The notes: generated by a model not told the origin, from the sequence alone. DNA of 64,000 nucleotides from Oscillospiraceae bacterium (GCA_902762875.1 CACWPS010000009.1:1-64000), one strand, 5' to 3'. Counted from the first letter of the stretch, positions 1-8,017 are shown. Numbers and translations: made by a program.

Positions 1-91
1 CAATGTTGGAAAAGGAATTGAAGTGACTGCGACAAACGCTCAAACCCCTTGAAAATACAGGCTTTTCCCGTTTGTCTTTATTATACCGTAG

Positions 92-562
92 CGGCACACC
101 TTCGCTACAACAGCACTTGCCAATGGTATGGATGTGAAAACCCTGTCCTCGATCATAGGCCATGTATCATCCCAAACCACGCTTGATATATACCTGCACA
201 GCACTCAAGAAATGAGGCGGCAGGCAGCAAAGAAAATTGACAGCGGTATCGGCAAAAATGACGGCGTTAGCACCGAAGACGAGCAAACACCCGACCAAGA
301 CACAAACGAGCCGTGTAAACCGAAATTTGAAGCCGTACAAGGCAAAATACGAAAGGCAGGTACGGGATGTCTGTATCAAGTGAGTGAAAACCTTTGGGAA
401 GGCAGCTACTTCCCAAGACTTGCCGATGGCAAACGAAAGAAATTTAATGTATATGCCAAAACGAGAGAGGAATGTGAAGTCCTTCTCGCAGAGATGATTC
501 CAAAAGTCAAAGCTGAGATTGCAGAAGCAAAGGCAAATCGAAAAGTATCACAGTCGGCATAA
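92..562 (+). pseudogene. Tyrosine recombinase, C-terminal remnant
   Basis: Codons from 92 read R-H-T-F-A and continue into a typical recombinase tail with the GH motif and the catalytic tyrosine (sequence TLDIYLHST, Tyr at about 170-190). Directly before the R-H there is an in-frame TAG at 89-91 preceded by CCG, where intact relatives have P-H-D-L-R-H. The HxxR box therefore seems to have lost its His and a few bases, and the N-terminal half is absent. An ATG at 128 could start a 144-residue remnant. The last 75 residues (GKIRKAGTGCLYQV onward) look like an integrase arm-type DNA-binding domain placed at the C-terminus, as in some integrases of clostridial mobile elements. The first 52 bases hold another frame that ends at TGA 50-52. 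An assembly scar cannot be excluded. Confidence 0.7.
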
Positions 563-608
563 CTCACACGGCGGTAAGGAACAAAATCCTTACCGCCGCA
601 AATCGATT

Positions 609-2267
609 TTAAATATTACCAATCAAATCTATAATTTGATTGATATTTTTCTTACCGAATGAAACCTTATCATCGTTAATAACGAGGCAAGGCACACTCA
701 TCACATTGTATTTGTTTTTGAGTTCTTCAAAATGCTGAAGATCGTATGCTTCGGCACGGATATTGGGATTTTCTGTTGCGATGCGTTGACAGGCAACGAC
801 CAGATCGGGACACATTGTACAGGATAACGATACCAACACCTTCATATCCACTGAGTTCTTAATATCTCGAATTTCTCGGTAGGTCTGATCGTCGATTTTT
901 TGTCCCGGACCGGAAGCGTTGTAAAGGCCAAGAATAAAGGATGTGAATTCATGTCCGCCAGGGACACCGTGAAACGCAATGCCCGTATCTTCGCCGTTTT
1001 CGAGATAGACCCGAACACAAGGCGCTTGGTTACTCGAATCGTGTTTTTCGGCTACCGTCACGGTGAGCTTGTCCGAAATCTCTGAAAGCTTTGTTATAAA
1101 GCTTTCGAGCTCGGCGGAAATAGGACGGTTATCGAGAAACAGTTTCAGCAGCAAACGGCGTTCCATCTTGCTGAACACGCCCTCTAACTGCTCTTTCATC
1201 TCAGCCGTAAAAGTTTCGCCGGAGGTATCCGCCTGGTGAGAGCTTTCGCTTACAGTGACTTCTTTTGGTTCTTTGGCGACGGGCGGTTTGGGACGCAAGC
1301 CCGTTTTTCTCTGTATGGTCGCCACATATTTTTCAAGCTCCGTAGCCGCCAGAGCACCGTCTCCGGTTGCTGTTACGACCTGTCGCAACGGTTTAATGCA
1401 CACATCACCGGCAGCATACAGTCCATCCATACTGGTTTTTTGCGCCGGGTCGGTGATAATATAACCTTGCTCGTTCAGCTCAACAATTCCCTTAATAAGT
1501 GCCGTATCTGGAGAATATCCGGCAAACACAAATACGCCGAAGGTGTCGCCGGCGTCTGCACGGTATTCTGTAACCTCGCCGGTTTTGGTGTTTTTATAGC
1601 GGATATAATCGAGCCCGTTTTCGCCCGCTACTTCTTCCACAATGGTATTGGTCAAGATGGTGATTTTATCGTGCTTTTTAGCCGGCTCTGCCACCGATGC
1701 TGCACAGGTAAAATCCTCGTCGCGGATGAGAATCGTTACATGGCGGGCAAATTTCGTTAAGAATACGCTTTCCTCGGCGGCAGCATAACCGCCGCCAATA
1801 ACAAAGATCTCTTTTCCGGTGAAAAATTCTCCGTCGCAGGTGGCGCAATACGCCACGCCGCGACCCTTGTGATCTTCTTCGCCCTTGAAACCAATCATTC
1901 TCGGGTGCGCACCGGTTGCGATCAAAATACCGAGACAATCATGATCACCACGGTTGGTATGAACGGTTTTTACATTGCCATCTATATCCAAACCGGTGGC
2001 TTCTGCCAACAGAAACTCGGCCCCGAAGGCTTCTGCCTGACGACGCATCGTCTCGGTAAGTGCCTTGCCGCTTATCTTTCCAAGCCCCGGATAATTTACT
2101 ACCTCATCTGTGATGGTGATTTGTCCGCCAAACTGCTCTTTTTCGAGGACTAATACGCGGTATTTTGCCCTTGTCAGATACAGGGAGGCGGTAAGCCCCG
2201 CAGGGCCACCGCCAACCACCACCACATCATATAAATTATCGGGGCTATAGTTTTTTGCGCTCTCCAT
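609..2267 (-). CDS. ahpF: AhpF-type peroxiredoxin reductase with inverted domain order
   Basis: A 552-residue flavoprotein expected to pass electrons from NAD(P)H to AhpC in the cytoplasm. Residues 1-315 are a thioredoxin-reductase module: FAD-binding GGGPAG at 19-24, redox CATC at 141-144, and a second nucleotide site GGGYAAAEE near 158. A Pro/Ser-rich linker follows (about 320-355). Residues 356-552 resemble the tandem thioredoxin-fold NTD of enterobacterial AhpF, including the GHEFTS stretch and a redox CTMC at 483-486. In classical AhpF that domain comes first; here it is last. The ATG overlaps the ahpC stop by one base (TAATG), so the two are translationally coupled and the partner is surely AhpC. 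It could also be called a thioredoxin-reductase/glutaredoxin-like fusion. Confidence 0.88.
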   Translation of the reverse strand: MESAKNYSPDNLYDVVVVGGGPAGLTASLYLTRAKYRVLVLEKEQFGGQITITDEVVNYPGLGKISGKALTETMRRQAEAFGAEFLLAEATGLDIDGNVKTVHTNRGDHDCLGILIATGAHPRMIGFKGEEDHKGRGVAYCATCDGEFFTGKEIFVIGGGYAAAEESVFLTKFARHVTILIRDEDFTCAASVAEPAKKHDKITILTNTIVEEVAGENGLDYIRYKNTKTGEVTEYRADAGDTFGVFVFAGYSPDTALIKGIVELNEQGYIITDPAQKTSMDGLYAAGDVCIKPLRQVVTATGDGALAATELEKYVATIQRKTGLRPKPPVAKEPKEVTVSESSHQADTSGETFTAEMKEQLEGVFSKMERRLLLKLFLDNRPISAELESFITKLSEISDKLTVTVAEKHDSSNQAPCVRVYLENGEDTGIAFHGVPGGHEFTSFILGLYNASGPGQKIDDQTYREIRDIKNSVDMKVLVSLSCTMCPDLVVACQRIATENPNIRAEAYDLQHFEELKNKYNVMSVPCLVINDDKVSFGKKNINQIIDLIGNI

Positions 2268-2830
2268 TATAACTGGCCCACAAGATCAAGACTGGGTTTT
2301 AATGTCTCGGCACCCGGCTTCCAGTTGGCAGGGCACACCTGATCACCGTGCGCATGAACAAATTGGCATGCCTGTACTTTGCGGAAAAGCTCCTCGGCGT
2401 TTCTGCCGACATTTCCGGCCGTTACCTCATAGCCTACAATTTTGCCTTCGGGATTGATGATAAAGGTGCCACGCTCAGCCAAACCGTCCGCCTCAATGAG
2501 AACCTCAAAATCCTTCGAGATTGCATGCGTTGGATCGGCAAGCATAGGATAGCCTATCTTTTTAATGCGCTCGGAAGCATCGTGCCATGCTTTATGCACG
2601 AAATGCGTGTCGGTGGATACAGAATACACCTCGCACCCTACATTTCTGAATTCTTCATATTTGTTTGCCAAATCCTCAAGCTCTGTAGGGCAAACGAAGG
2701 TAAAGTCAGCAGGATAGAAGAAGAAAACACTCCATTTACCAAGAATATCTTCCTTAGAAACAGTCTTAAACTCCCCTGCGTGAAATGCGTAGGTCTTAAA
2801 ATCAGAAACCTCTTTGTTAATAATTGACAT
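2267..2830 (-). CDS. ahpC: Alkyl hydroperoxide reductase subunit C (2-Cys peroxiredoxin)
   Basis: A 187-residue typical 2-Cys peroxiredoxin that reduces H2O2, organic peroxides and peroxynitrite in the cytoplasm. The peroxidatic Cys47 lies in FVCPTE, and the resolving Cys166 in QVCPANWKPG near the C-terminus. Length and both motifs are normal for the AhpC class. It sits 24 bases downstream of the desulfoferrodoxin gene and overlaps the reductase gene by one base, so dfx-ahpC-ahpF reads as a single oxidative-stress operon. A good ribosome site (AAGGAGAA) precedes the ATG. I saw no clear PerR box, but the short upstream region was only inspected by eye. Confidence 0.95.
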   Translation of the reverse strand: MSIINKEVSDFKTYAFHAGEFKTVSKEDILGKWSVFFFYPADFTFVCPTELEDLANKYEEFRNVGCEVYSVSTDTHFVHKAWHDASERIKKIGYPMLADPTHAISKDFEVLIEADGLAERGTFIINPEGKIVGYEVTAGNVGRNAEELFRKVQACQFVHAHGDQVCPANWKPGAETLKPSLDLVGQL

Positions 2831-2854
2831 AGTAATTCTCCTTATTGTAATTTG

Positions 2855-3229
2855 TTACGCCTTCCAAAGGCTGTGTTTATTGCAAAAAGCGTATACAGCT
2901 TTTATTTTATCTTTTTCGGATATTAAAAAAGAAACGCTCGGTGCCATATTCGGCTTTAATTGTTTATATTGAAAGCCGTCTTCGGTTTCTAAGCATACCC
3001 ATTCAATATAATGTTCGGGTGTCATGGGATGCTCCGCCTCTCCAACGGTAACGGTAACTTCTCCGTTCTTTACTTCATAAACGGGAACATGCTTTTCTTC
3101 TGCTCCATCACTTGTTCCAGGAACAATCTCCTTCATTTTTTCTCCGCAGCACTGCACGGCAACCCCCTCATCACGTATCATCACGATAATGTTGCCGCAA
3201 TGCTCACAAATAAAGAATCGTTTTTCCAA
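2855..3229 (-). CDS. dfx: Desulfoferrodoxin (superoxide reductase)
   Basis: A 124-residue two-domain superoxide reductase: it reduces superoxide to peroxide without making O2, as expected in an anaerobe, and feeds AhpC downstream. The N-terminal desulforedoxin domain has Cys8, Cys11, Cys27 and Cys28 for the FeS4 centre. The catalytic neelaredoxin-like domain has His47, His67, His73, Cys116 and His119, the full ligand set of the Fe(His)4Cys site. It is the first gene of the dfx-ahpC-ahpF group, transcribed away from the MFS transporter across a 93-base gap. The start is preceded by AAAGGAGGAATTGC. Electron donors are probably rubredoxin-like proteins, none encoded here. Confidence 0.95.
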   Translation of the reverse strand: MEKRFFICEHCGNIIVMIRDEGVAVQCCGEKMKEIVPGTSDGAEEKHVPVYEVKNGEVTVTVGEAEHPMTPEHYIEWVCLETEDGFQYKQLKPNMAPSVSFLISEKDKIKAVYAFCNKHSLWKA

Positions 3230-3322
3230 AGCAATTCCTCCTTTCTATGGGAAGTATGCCCGCAAATGAACAAATAAATACATCATAACAAGGTTATACT
3301 ATCCACAGAACGAGGTGATTTT

Positions 3323-4741
3323 TTGAATACAAACAACAGATCAAACTATTTATCGGGTTTTGTTCCCTTTGCCCTCGCCGCCTTTCTTGTCGGCATTATA
3401 GGCGGGTTTACCACCGTGCTGGGTCCCGCTTTTGTGAAGAGCTTAAATCTTGATTATAACAATACCACTTGGACGGCACTGGCAATGGCTATATCGACAG
3501 CAACCGGCGCTCCTATACTTGGTAAACTGGGAGATGTCATCGGTCGAAGAACCACATTACTCATCGGAATCGCGGTTTTTTTACTTGGAAATGTTTTGAC
3601 CGCTGTAGCGCCGTCGCTTCTTTTTATGCTGATTGCGCGTTTTATCGTCGGTATTGGCAGTGCCGCAATAGCACCTGTGGTCATGTCCTATATCGTAACG
3701 GATTTTCCGCCCGAAAAACAGGCAAAGGGCTTTTCGCTTTATATGCTTATATCAAGCTGCGCCGTTATCTTTGGCCCGACACTCGGCGGTTTACTGATTG
3801 AGTTTTACGGATGGCGCATTATGATGTGGGTGTGCGTTGCCATCTGCGCCTTTGTTTTTTTGCTATGTCTTTTAATCCCTATAAATGCTTCATCGAAACA
3901 AAATAACCTTAAAGGCTTTGATAAATTAGGCGCTTTATTTGTCTTTATCTTTTTTGGCATTCTTCTTTGTGTACCATCGTTCGGGCAAAACTTTGGTTGG
4001 AAGTCCAATTTGTTTATTTTGATCTTAATAGCAGCAGTTTTATCGTTTTTTGGTCTTTTATTTGCGGAAAAAAGAGCAGAAAATCCGATTTTACAATGGA
4101 ACTTTATGAAACGTAAGGTGTTCATTTTCTCGGTACTCGCGCTATTTTTGACGCAAGGACTTATGCAGGCGAATATGACGAATATCATTGTGTTTGTCAA
4201 CTACACGCAACCGGAAAACACCGTTATATCCGGATACGCTATTTCGATTATGTATATCGGAATGGCTTTAGGCTCTGTTTTGATAGGACCACTTGCGGAC
4301 AAATATGAGCCCAAATATGTGCTCACCGGTTCACTGACTCTTACAGGGATCGGTTGTGCGCTTATGCTGTTATTCACTACCGATTCCTCCGTGGTGTTGC
4401 TGGCTGCTTCGCTTGGTATTTTGGGATTTGGATTGGGCGGCAATGCTACGATTTTTATGAAGGCAGTCCTATCGGGAGTGCCAAACGAAACAGCAGGCTC
4501 AGGAACGGGCACATACGGACTTTTCAGAGATCTGGCGGCACCTCTCGGTGTAGCTGTGTTCGTACCATTGTTTACCAATCGTGTCGCGGCTAATGTAGAA
4601 AGCGGTTTAACGGAAACCGTCTCCGCCGTGAATTCCATTAAACTTATCAGTTTTATTGAAATTATTTGTGTTGCTATAGGTATATTTATTGTATTTTTAT
4701 TACCGAGAATTTACAAAAAGAATAAAGGAGTAAGTATATGA
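3323..4741 (+). CDS. MFS transporter, probable steroid/bile-acid or drug exporter
   Basis: A 472-residue inner-membrane major facilitator protein. Its length and hydrophobicity suggest 14 helices (DHA2-like). The loop after helix 2 has the family signature GKLGDVIGRR, and a motif-C-like GPTLGG occurs near residue 155. The start is TTG at 3323 with GAGGTGAT upstream; no ATG fits better. Its last four bases overlap the next gene (ATGA), so it is coupled to the hydroxysteroid-dehydrogenase-like SDR. In bile-acid organisms MFS carriers such as BaiG are linked to steroid oxidoreductases. On that basis I infer bile-acid transport here, but the protein itself does not reveal its substrate and multidrug efflux is equally possible. 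Confidence 0.85.
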   Translation: MNTNNRSNYLSGFVPFALAAFLVGIIGGFTTVLGPAFVKSLNLDYNNTTWTALAMAISTATGAPILGKLGDVIGRRTTLLIGIAVFLLGNVLTAVAPSLLFMLIARFIVGIGSAAIAPVVMSYIVTDFPPEKQAKGFSLYMLISSCAVIFGPTLGGLLIEFYGWRIMMWVCVAICAFVFLLCLLIPINASSKQNNLKGFDKLGALFVFIFFGILLCVPSFGQNFGWKSNLFILILIAAVLSFFGLLFAEKRAENPILQWNFMKRKVFIFSVLALFLTQGLMQANMTNIIVFVNYTQPENTVISGYAISIMYIGMALGSVLIGPLADKYEPKYVLTGSLTLTGIGCALMLLFTTDSSVVLLAASLGILGFGLGGNATIFMKAVLSGVPNETAGSGTGTYGLFRDLAAPLGVAVFVPLFTNRVAANVESGLTETVSAVNSIKLISFIEIICVAIGIFIVFLLPRIYKKNKGVSI

Positions 4742-5535
4742 GATTAAAGGATAAAGTCGTTTTGGTTACAGCGTCTACCAGAGGTATCGGTCTTGCTATT
4801 GTTAAGGCTTGCGCAAAAGAAGGCGCCTGCGTTTATATGGCGGCGAGGAATTTGGATCTTGCCAAAGAAGAAGCAGATAAGCTTATTTCGCAGGGGTATA
4901 CAGTAAAATACGTTTATAACGATGCCGGAAGGCCAGAATCGTATGCTTCTATGGTGGAAGAAGTCATAAAAAGTGCCGGGCGTATTGATGTTCTTGTCAA
5001 TAACTTTGGCACATCGAATCCGGGCAAAGATATGGACTTTAGCGCTACAGATACTGAAGTTTTCTTTGACACGGTCAATATCAATCTCAGAAGTGTGTTT
5101 ATGGGAAGCAAGGAAGCAGTTAAATATATGTCCAAGCAAGGCGGCGGAAGCATCATTAACATTTCTTCCGTGGGTGGACTTGTGCCAGATATTTCGCAGG
5201 TAGCATACGGAACAAGTAAAGCGGCTATCAATTATCTCACCAAATTGATCGCGGTGCACGAGGCAAAGAATAACATTCGTTGCAACGCCGTTCTTCCCGG
5301 CATGACCGCTACCGATGCAGTTGAAAAGAATCTGACAGAGGAATTTAGAAAACTGTTTTTGCGGCACATCCCCTTAAAAAGAATGGGCAGACCCGAGGAA
5401 ATTGCCGAGGCTGTCGTTTATTTTGCAAGTGACGAGTCTGCCTATACCACCGGACAAATACTCACTGTGTCAGGCGGATTCGGTTTGGCTACGCCTGTAT
5501 ACGGGGATCTGTCGGATAAGAAGAGTCGCAGATAA
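4738..5535 (+). CDS. SDR oxidoreductase, probable 7alpha-hydroxysteroid dehydrogenase-like
   Basis: A 265-residue classical short-chain dehydrogenase. The cofactor loop TASTRGIG is at 11-18, Arg37 after beta-2 suggests NADP(H), NNFGTSN follows beta-4, and the catalytic set is Ser144, Tyr157 and Lys161 (YGTSK). The stretches LVTASTRGIG, GRIDVLVNN, VPDIS, NNIRCNAVLPG and the GGFGLATP tail closely recall, from memory, the NADP-dependent 7alpha-hydroxysteroid dehydrogenases of Clostridium absonum/sordellii, rather than FabG. It would oxidise or reduce a bile-acid hydroxyl in the cytoplasm. It is coupled by a 4-base overlap to an MFS transporter and followed 58 bases later by trxA. The regio-specificity (7alpha, 12alpha or other) is not readable from sequence. 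Confidence 0.72.
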   Translation: MRLKDKVVLVTASTRGIGLAIVKACAKEGACVYMAARNLDLAKEEADKLISQGYTVKYVYNDAGRPESYASMVEEVIKSAGRIDVLVNNFGTSNPGKDMDFSATDTEVFFDTVNINLRSVFMGSKEAVKYMSKQGGGSIINISSVGGLVPDISQVAYGTSKAAINYLTKLIAVHEAKNNIRCNAVLPGMTATDAVEKNLTEEFRKLFLRHIPLKRMGRPEEIAEAVVYFASDESAYTTGQILTVSGGFGLATPVYGDLSDKKSRR

Positions 5536-5593
5536 TATCTGTCCTGGTAGCACGTTTTAAGTGTAATCGCAAAAGCAAAGAGAGGAAAGAATT

Positions 5594-5902
5594 ATGTCCG
5601 TAATCAGTGTAAATGAAAATAATTTTGATGAAATTAAAAACAGTGAAAAAATCATTTTGCTTGATTTCTATGCCGATTGGTGCGGTCCCTGCCGTATGGT
5701 TTCGCCCATTGTAGATGAAATTGCAAAAGAAAATCCAGATTACCTTGTTGGAAAGATCAATGTAGACAACGAACCTAAATTAGCACAGGATTTCGATGTT
5801 TCAAGCATTCCGGTGTTGCTCGTAATGAGAGACGGAAAGATCGTCAATCAATCGGTCGGAGCAAAGACAAAACAACAAATTCTTGCTATGATTGAGGATT
5901 AA
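5594..5902 (+). CDS. trxA: Thioredoxin
   Basis: A 102-residue single-domain cytosolic thioredoxin. The active site WCGPC has Cys30 and Cys33, and the cis-Pro loop SIPVLLV is at the usual place. It reduces protein disulfides and possibly peroxiredoxins. The gene has its own ribosome site (AGAGGAAAG) and is followed after six bases by a thioredoxin reductase, its obvious partner. The location, next to a steroid-dehydrogenase-like SDR and opposite the AhpCF operon, suggests a shared role in tolerating redox or bile stress. That link is an inference from position only. Confidence 0.95.
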   Translation: MSVISVNENNFDEIKNSEKIILLDFYADWCGPCRMVSPIVDEIAKENPDYLVGKINVDNEPKLAQDFDVSSIPVLLVMRDGKIVNQSVGAKTKQQILAMIED

Positions 5903-5908
5903 ATAGCA

Positions 5909-6826
5909 ATGCACATTTACGATATGATTATTATCGGCGGGGGTCCCGCCGGATACACCGCTGCCTTATATGCCGTACGTGCCGGCCTTGATACCGTTTT
6001 GTTTGAAAAACTGTCTGCAGGCGGGCAAATGGCGCTAACCGGTGATATCGATAATTATCCCGGATTTGAGGAAGGGATAGACGGCTTTACCCTTAGTGTG
6101 AAAATGCAACAAGGCGCAGAACGGTTTGGAGCCAAAACGGAATATGATGAGGTGTCGAATGTCGACTTTTCTGAACCAATAAAAAGGGTTAGAACTGCTA
6201 ACGGTATTTTTCACGGAAAAACAGTTGTTATTGCCAGCGGTGCCAATCCGCGTGAACTTGGAGTTGAAGATGAGCAAAAGCTGATCGGCAAAGGCGTTCA
6301 TTACTGTGCACATTGTGACGGCAGATTTTACAAAGATAAGACCGTGGTTGTTGTGGGAGGAGGAAATTCCGCTGCGGCAGATGCACTTTATCTTTCACGG
6401 CTTGCCAAAAAGGTATATGTAGTTCACCGCAGAGATACGCTGAGAGCAACCAATGTCTATCATGAGCCGCTTTTAAAAGCAGAAAATGTAGAATTCATCT
6501 GGAATAGTACGGTTGAGCAGTTTATCTCTGATACCAGTGTAAAGGGAATAAAAACAAAAAATGTCACAGACAAAACTCTCAAAGAGCTTGCCTGTGATGG
6601 TGTTTTTGTCAGCATTGGGAGAAAGCCTGCGACCGAATTTTTGAAAGAAGCGGTTAACCTCGATGAAAACGGTTATGTGGTCGCCGATGAATCAACAAGA
6701 ACAAATGTGGACGGTGTATATGCGATTGGCGATGTTCGCACAAAGGTTCTTCGTCAGGTTGTGACGGCGGTGTCAGATGGTGCTGTAGCCGTACATTATG
6801 CCGAAGAATATCTGTCAAAAAGTTAA
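5909..6826 (+). CDS. trxB: Thioredoxin reductase
   Basis: A 305-residue low-Mr flavoprotein that transfers electrons from NADPH to thioredoxin. FAD-binding GGGPAGYT starts at residue 10, the redox pair Cys133/Cys136 lies in CAHCD, the pyridine-nucleotide motif GGGNSAAAD follows, and the C-terminal FAD motif YAIGDVR is present. Length and motif order are standard. It is six bases downstream of trxA and clearly co-transcribed. It is the second TrxR-type enzyme in the island, since the AhpF-like protein carries the same module. A hairpin terminator at 6877-6914 lies between it and the tRNA-Pro gene. Confidence 0.95.
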   Translation: MHIYDMIIIGGGPAGYTAALYAVRAGLDTVLFEKLSAGGQMALTGDIDNYPGFEEGIDGFTLSVKMQQGAERFGAKTEYDEVSNVDFSEPIKRVRTANGIFHGKTVVIASGANPRELGVEDEQKLIGKGVHYCAHCDGRFYKDKTVVVVGGGNSAAADALYLSRLAKKVYVVHRRDTLRATNVYHEPLLKAENVEFIWNSTVEQFISDTSVKGIKTKNVTDKTLKELACDGVFVSIGRKPATEFLKEAVNLDENGYVVADESTRTNVDGVYAIGDVRTKVLRQVVTAVSDGAVAVHYAEEYLSKS

Positions 6827-6876
6827 TACTTGGGTAGTATAAAAATCACTACGCATTAACCAAAGAATAAGGCATA

Positions 6877-6914
6877 AAAAATCCGTGCTTCCCATAGAGG
6901 AAACACGGATTTTT
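6877..6914. terminator. Bidirectional terminator between trxB and tRNA-Pro
   Basis: Inverted repeat AAAATCCGTG ... CACGGATTTT with A/T runs on both flanks. It can end trxB transcripts on the plus strand and tRNA-Pro transcripts on the minus strand. Its right arm ends exactly at the tRNA CCA end. Confidence 0.85.
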
Positions 6915-6990
6915 GGTCGAGGCGACAGGATTTGAACCTGCGGCCTCTGCGTCCCGAACGCAGCGCTCTACCAAACTGAGCCACGCCTCG
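6914..6990 (-). tRNA. tRNA-Pro (anticodon CGG)
   Basis: A complete cloverleaf on the minus strand: acceptor CGAGGCG/CGCCTCG, D arm GCTC...GAGC, anticodon stem CTGCG/CGCAG with loop TTCGGGA (anticodon CGG), T arm GCAGG/CCTGT with loop TTCAAAT, discriminator A, and CCA encoded at 6914-6916. The 3' end faces the recombinase remnant and the redox/steroid gene block, the usual geometry for an element inserted at a tRNA. Fragments of its 5' half recur at 7163 and 7354. Confidence 0.97.
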
Positions 6991-7056
6991 ATCTCTATTA
7001 AATTTTCACCACAAAATTACAGTAAATTTCGTATCTGTGGGATTATATGTGGTCGT

Positions 7057-7079
7057 AGCGGTATTTACCGCTATTTTTT
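7057..7079 (+). terminator. Small intrinsic terminator
   Basis: Perfect 7-bp stem AGCGGTA/TACCGCT with a 2-nt spacer, followed by ATTTTTT. It is on the plus strand upstream of the tRNA on the opposite strand, with no gene directly before it. Confidence 0.5.
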
Positions 7080-7162
7080 ATATACTGTGCCACCGATGAA
7101 GTGGCTGTTTGTAAGGGATTGTCGCAGTTCGGCAGATTTTACTCTAACCGTTCGGTATGGTA

Positions 7163-7201
7163 TCCCGAACGCAGCGCTCTACCAAACTGAGCCACACCTC
7201 G
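7163..7201 (-). repeat. Partial tRNA-Pro copy 1 (5' half)
   Basis: 39 bases match the anticodon loop, D arm and 5' acceptor of the tRNA-Pro at 6914-6990 with one visible change (GCCACGCCTCG becomes GCCACACCTCG). The T arm and 3' acceptor are missing, so it cannot be a working tRNA. Confidence 0.85.
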
Positions 7202-7353
7202 TTATTAAATTTTATTTGTCATTAACTTACTTTTCCACTGTCTTTTCGCACTGCTACGCAGCTTACTCTTGCGGTGCCCGAAAAATTCTTTGCCTTGGAG
7301 CGGCAAAATTTTTCGACCGCTGCGCCTTTTCGTACTTGCTTTCTCTGCCTCAG

Positions 7354-7395
7354 GCAGCGCTCGCACTCAAAGCTACCAAACTGAGCCACACCTCG
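7354..7395 (-). repeat. Partial tRNA-Pro copy 2 (5' third, diverged)
   Basis: CTACCAAACTGAGCCACACC at 7373-7392 matches the D arm and 5' acceptor of the nearby tRNA-Pro and shares the GCCACACCTCG variant and the following GTTATTAA with copy 1. An upstream GCAGCGCTC also matches, but the part between is diverged. It is not a functional tRNA. Confidence 0.75.
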
Positions 7396-7505
7396 TTATT
7401 AAGCTATTAATACACAGCCTAATAATTATATATTTATTTCACTTAAATGTCAACATTTTTCTTCAAAATATTTAATATTTATTTATGTCAATGATAAGTC
7501 AATTA

Positions 7506-7991
7506 TCATATATCTCCGAAAAGCACTTTAGGCACTTCTTCGGGAGGAATATCAAGTGCCGCCGCAAGCTCACCGAACAATAGCTCTTCGGTGCGTTTTA
7601 GGTATTTTTCGTCAATAAATCCAAGCTTCTTTTTAGCCTTTTTTACCGCTTGCTTTTTAGAATATATTTTAACCGCAAGCTCTAAAAGCTCATTACAGCT
7701 ATGGCTTTCAAGCATAGCCCTGTAATCTTCCTCACCCTGCGCATCAAGTACCTTGTTACAAATCTCGGGCACTGTCTCAACAAGCTTTTGTGCATCGGTT
7801 TTTGAGATAATTGCACGAATAAAAACCTTATCGCTATCAACAGGCGCATATATAACATTATTTTGCTGATACAGCGGTTTCAAGGTATAATAAAGCCGTT
7901 TAATATTTTTGGTGAGCATCTTTTCCGAAATTTCTTCCACAACACAAACACCTGTCTGACCGTAAAATACCTTATCTCCCTTGTTAAACAT
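7506..7991 (-). CDS. CarD/CdnL-family transcription regulator
   Basis: A 161-residue protein with an N-terminal CarD/TRCF RNA-polymerase-interacting domain: it opens with FNKGDKVFYGQTGVCVV, followed by YYTLKPL and IYAPVDSDKVFIR, typical of the Tudor-like fold that binds the polymerase beta subunit. The C-terminal helical half (about 75-161) is rich in Lys and Glu and ends in a CarD-type helix set. Such proteins stabilise open promoter complexes and often affect rRNA or stress genes. It appears to be a single-gene unit. The ATG lies 3' of the ABC operon terminator at 8018-8059. The specific regulon is unknown. Confidence 0.85.
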   Translation of the reverse strand: MFNKGDKVFYGQTGVCVVEEISEKMLTKNIKRLYYTLKPLYQQNNVIYAPVDSDKVFIRAIISKTDAQKLVETVPEICNKVLDAQGEEDYRAMLESHSCNELLELAVKIYSKKQAVKKAKKKLGFIDEKYLKRTEELLFGELAAALDIPPEEVPKVLFGDI

Positions 7992-8017
7992 TTTTTACCT
8001 CTCATTCAAAAATCCGT

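Larger units (their letters stand above)
6991..7505. other. 515-nt gene-free region with tRNA fragments and hairpins
   Basis: No credible gene is present; the open frames on the plus strand read through the antisense of tRNA sequence. It contains a terminator-like hairpin at 7057-7079, two partial copies of the tRNA-Pro 5' half (7163-7201 and 7354-7395, each followed by GTTATTAA), and a strong hairpin at 7279-7315 with arms CGAAAAATT...TTTGCC and GGCAAAATTTTTCG. The last 100 bases are AT-rich. The pattern suggests repeated recombination or decay at the tRNA locus. Confidence 0.7.

Noticed and set aside
6913-7410. Long plus-strand open frame starting [15 protein letters not shown]
   Set aside because: It is the antisense translation of tRNA-Pro and its fragments, a well-known false gene.
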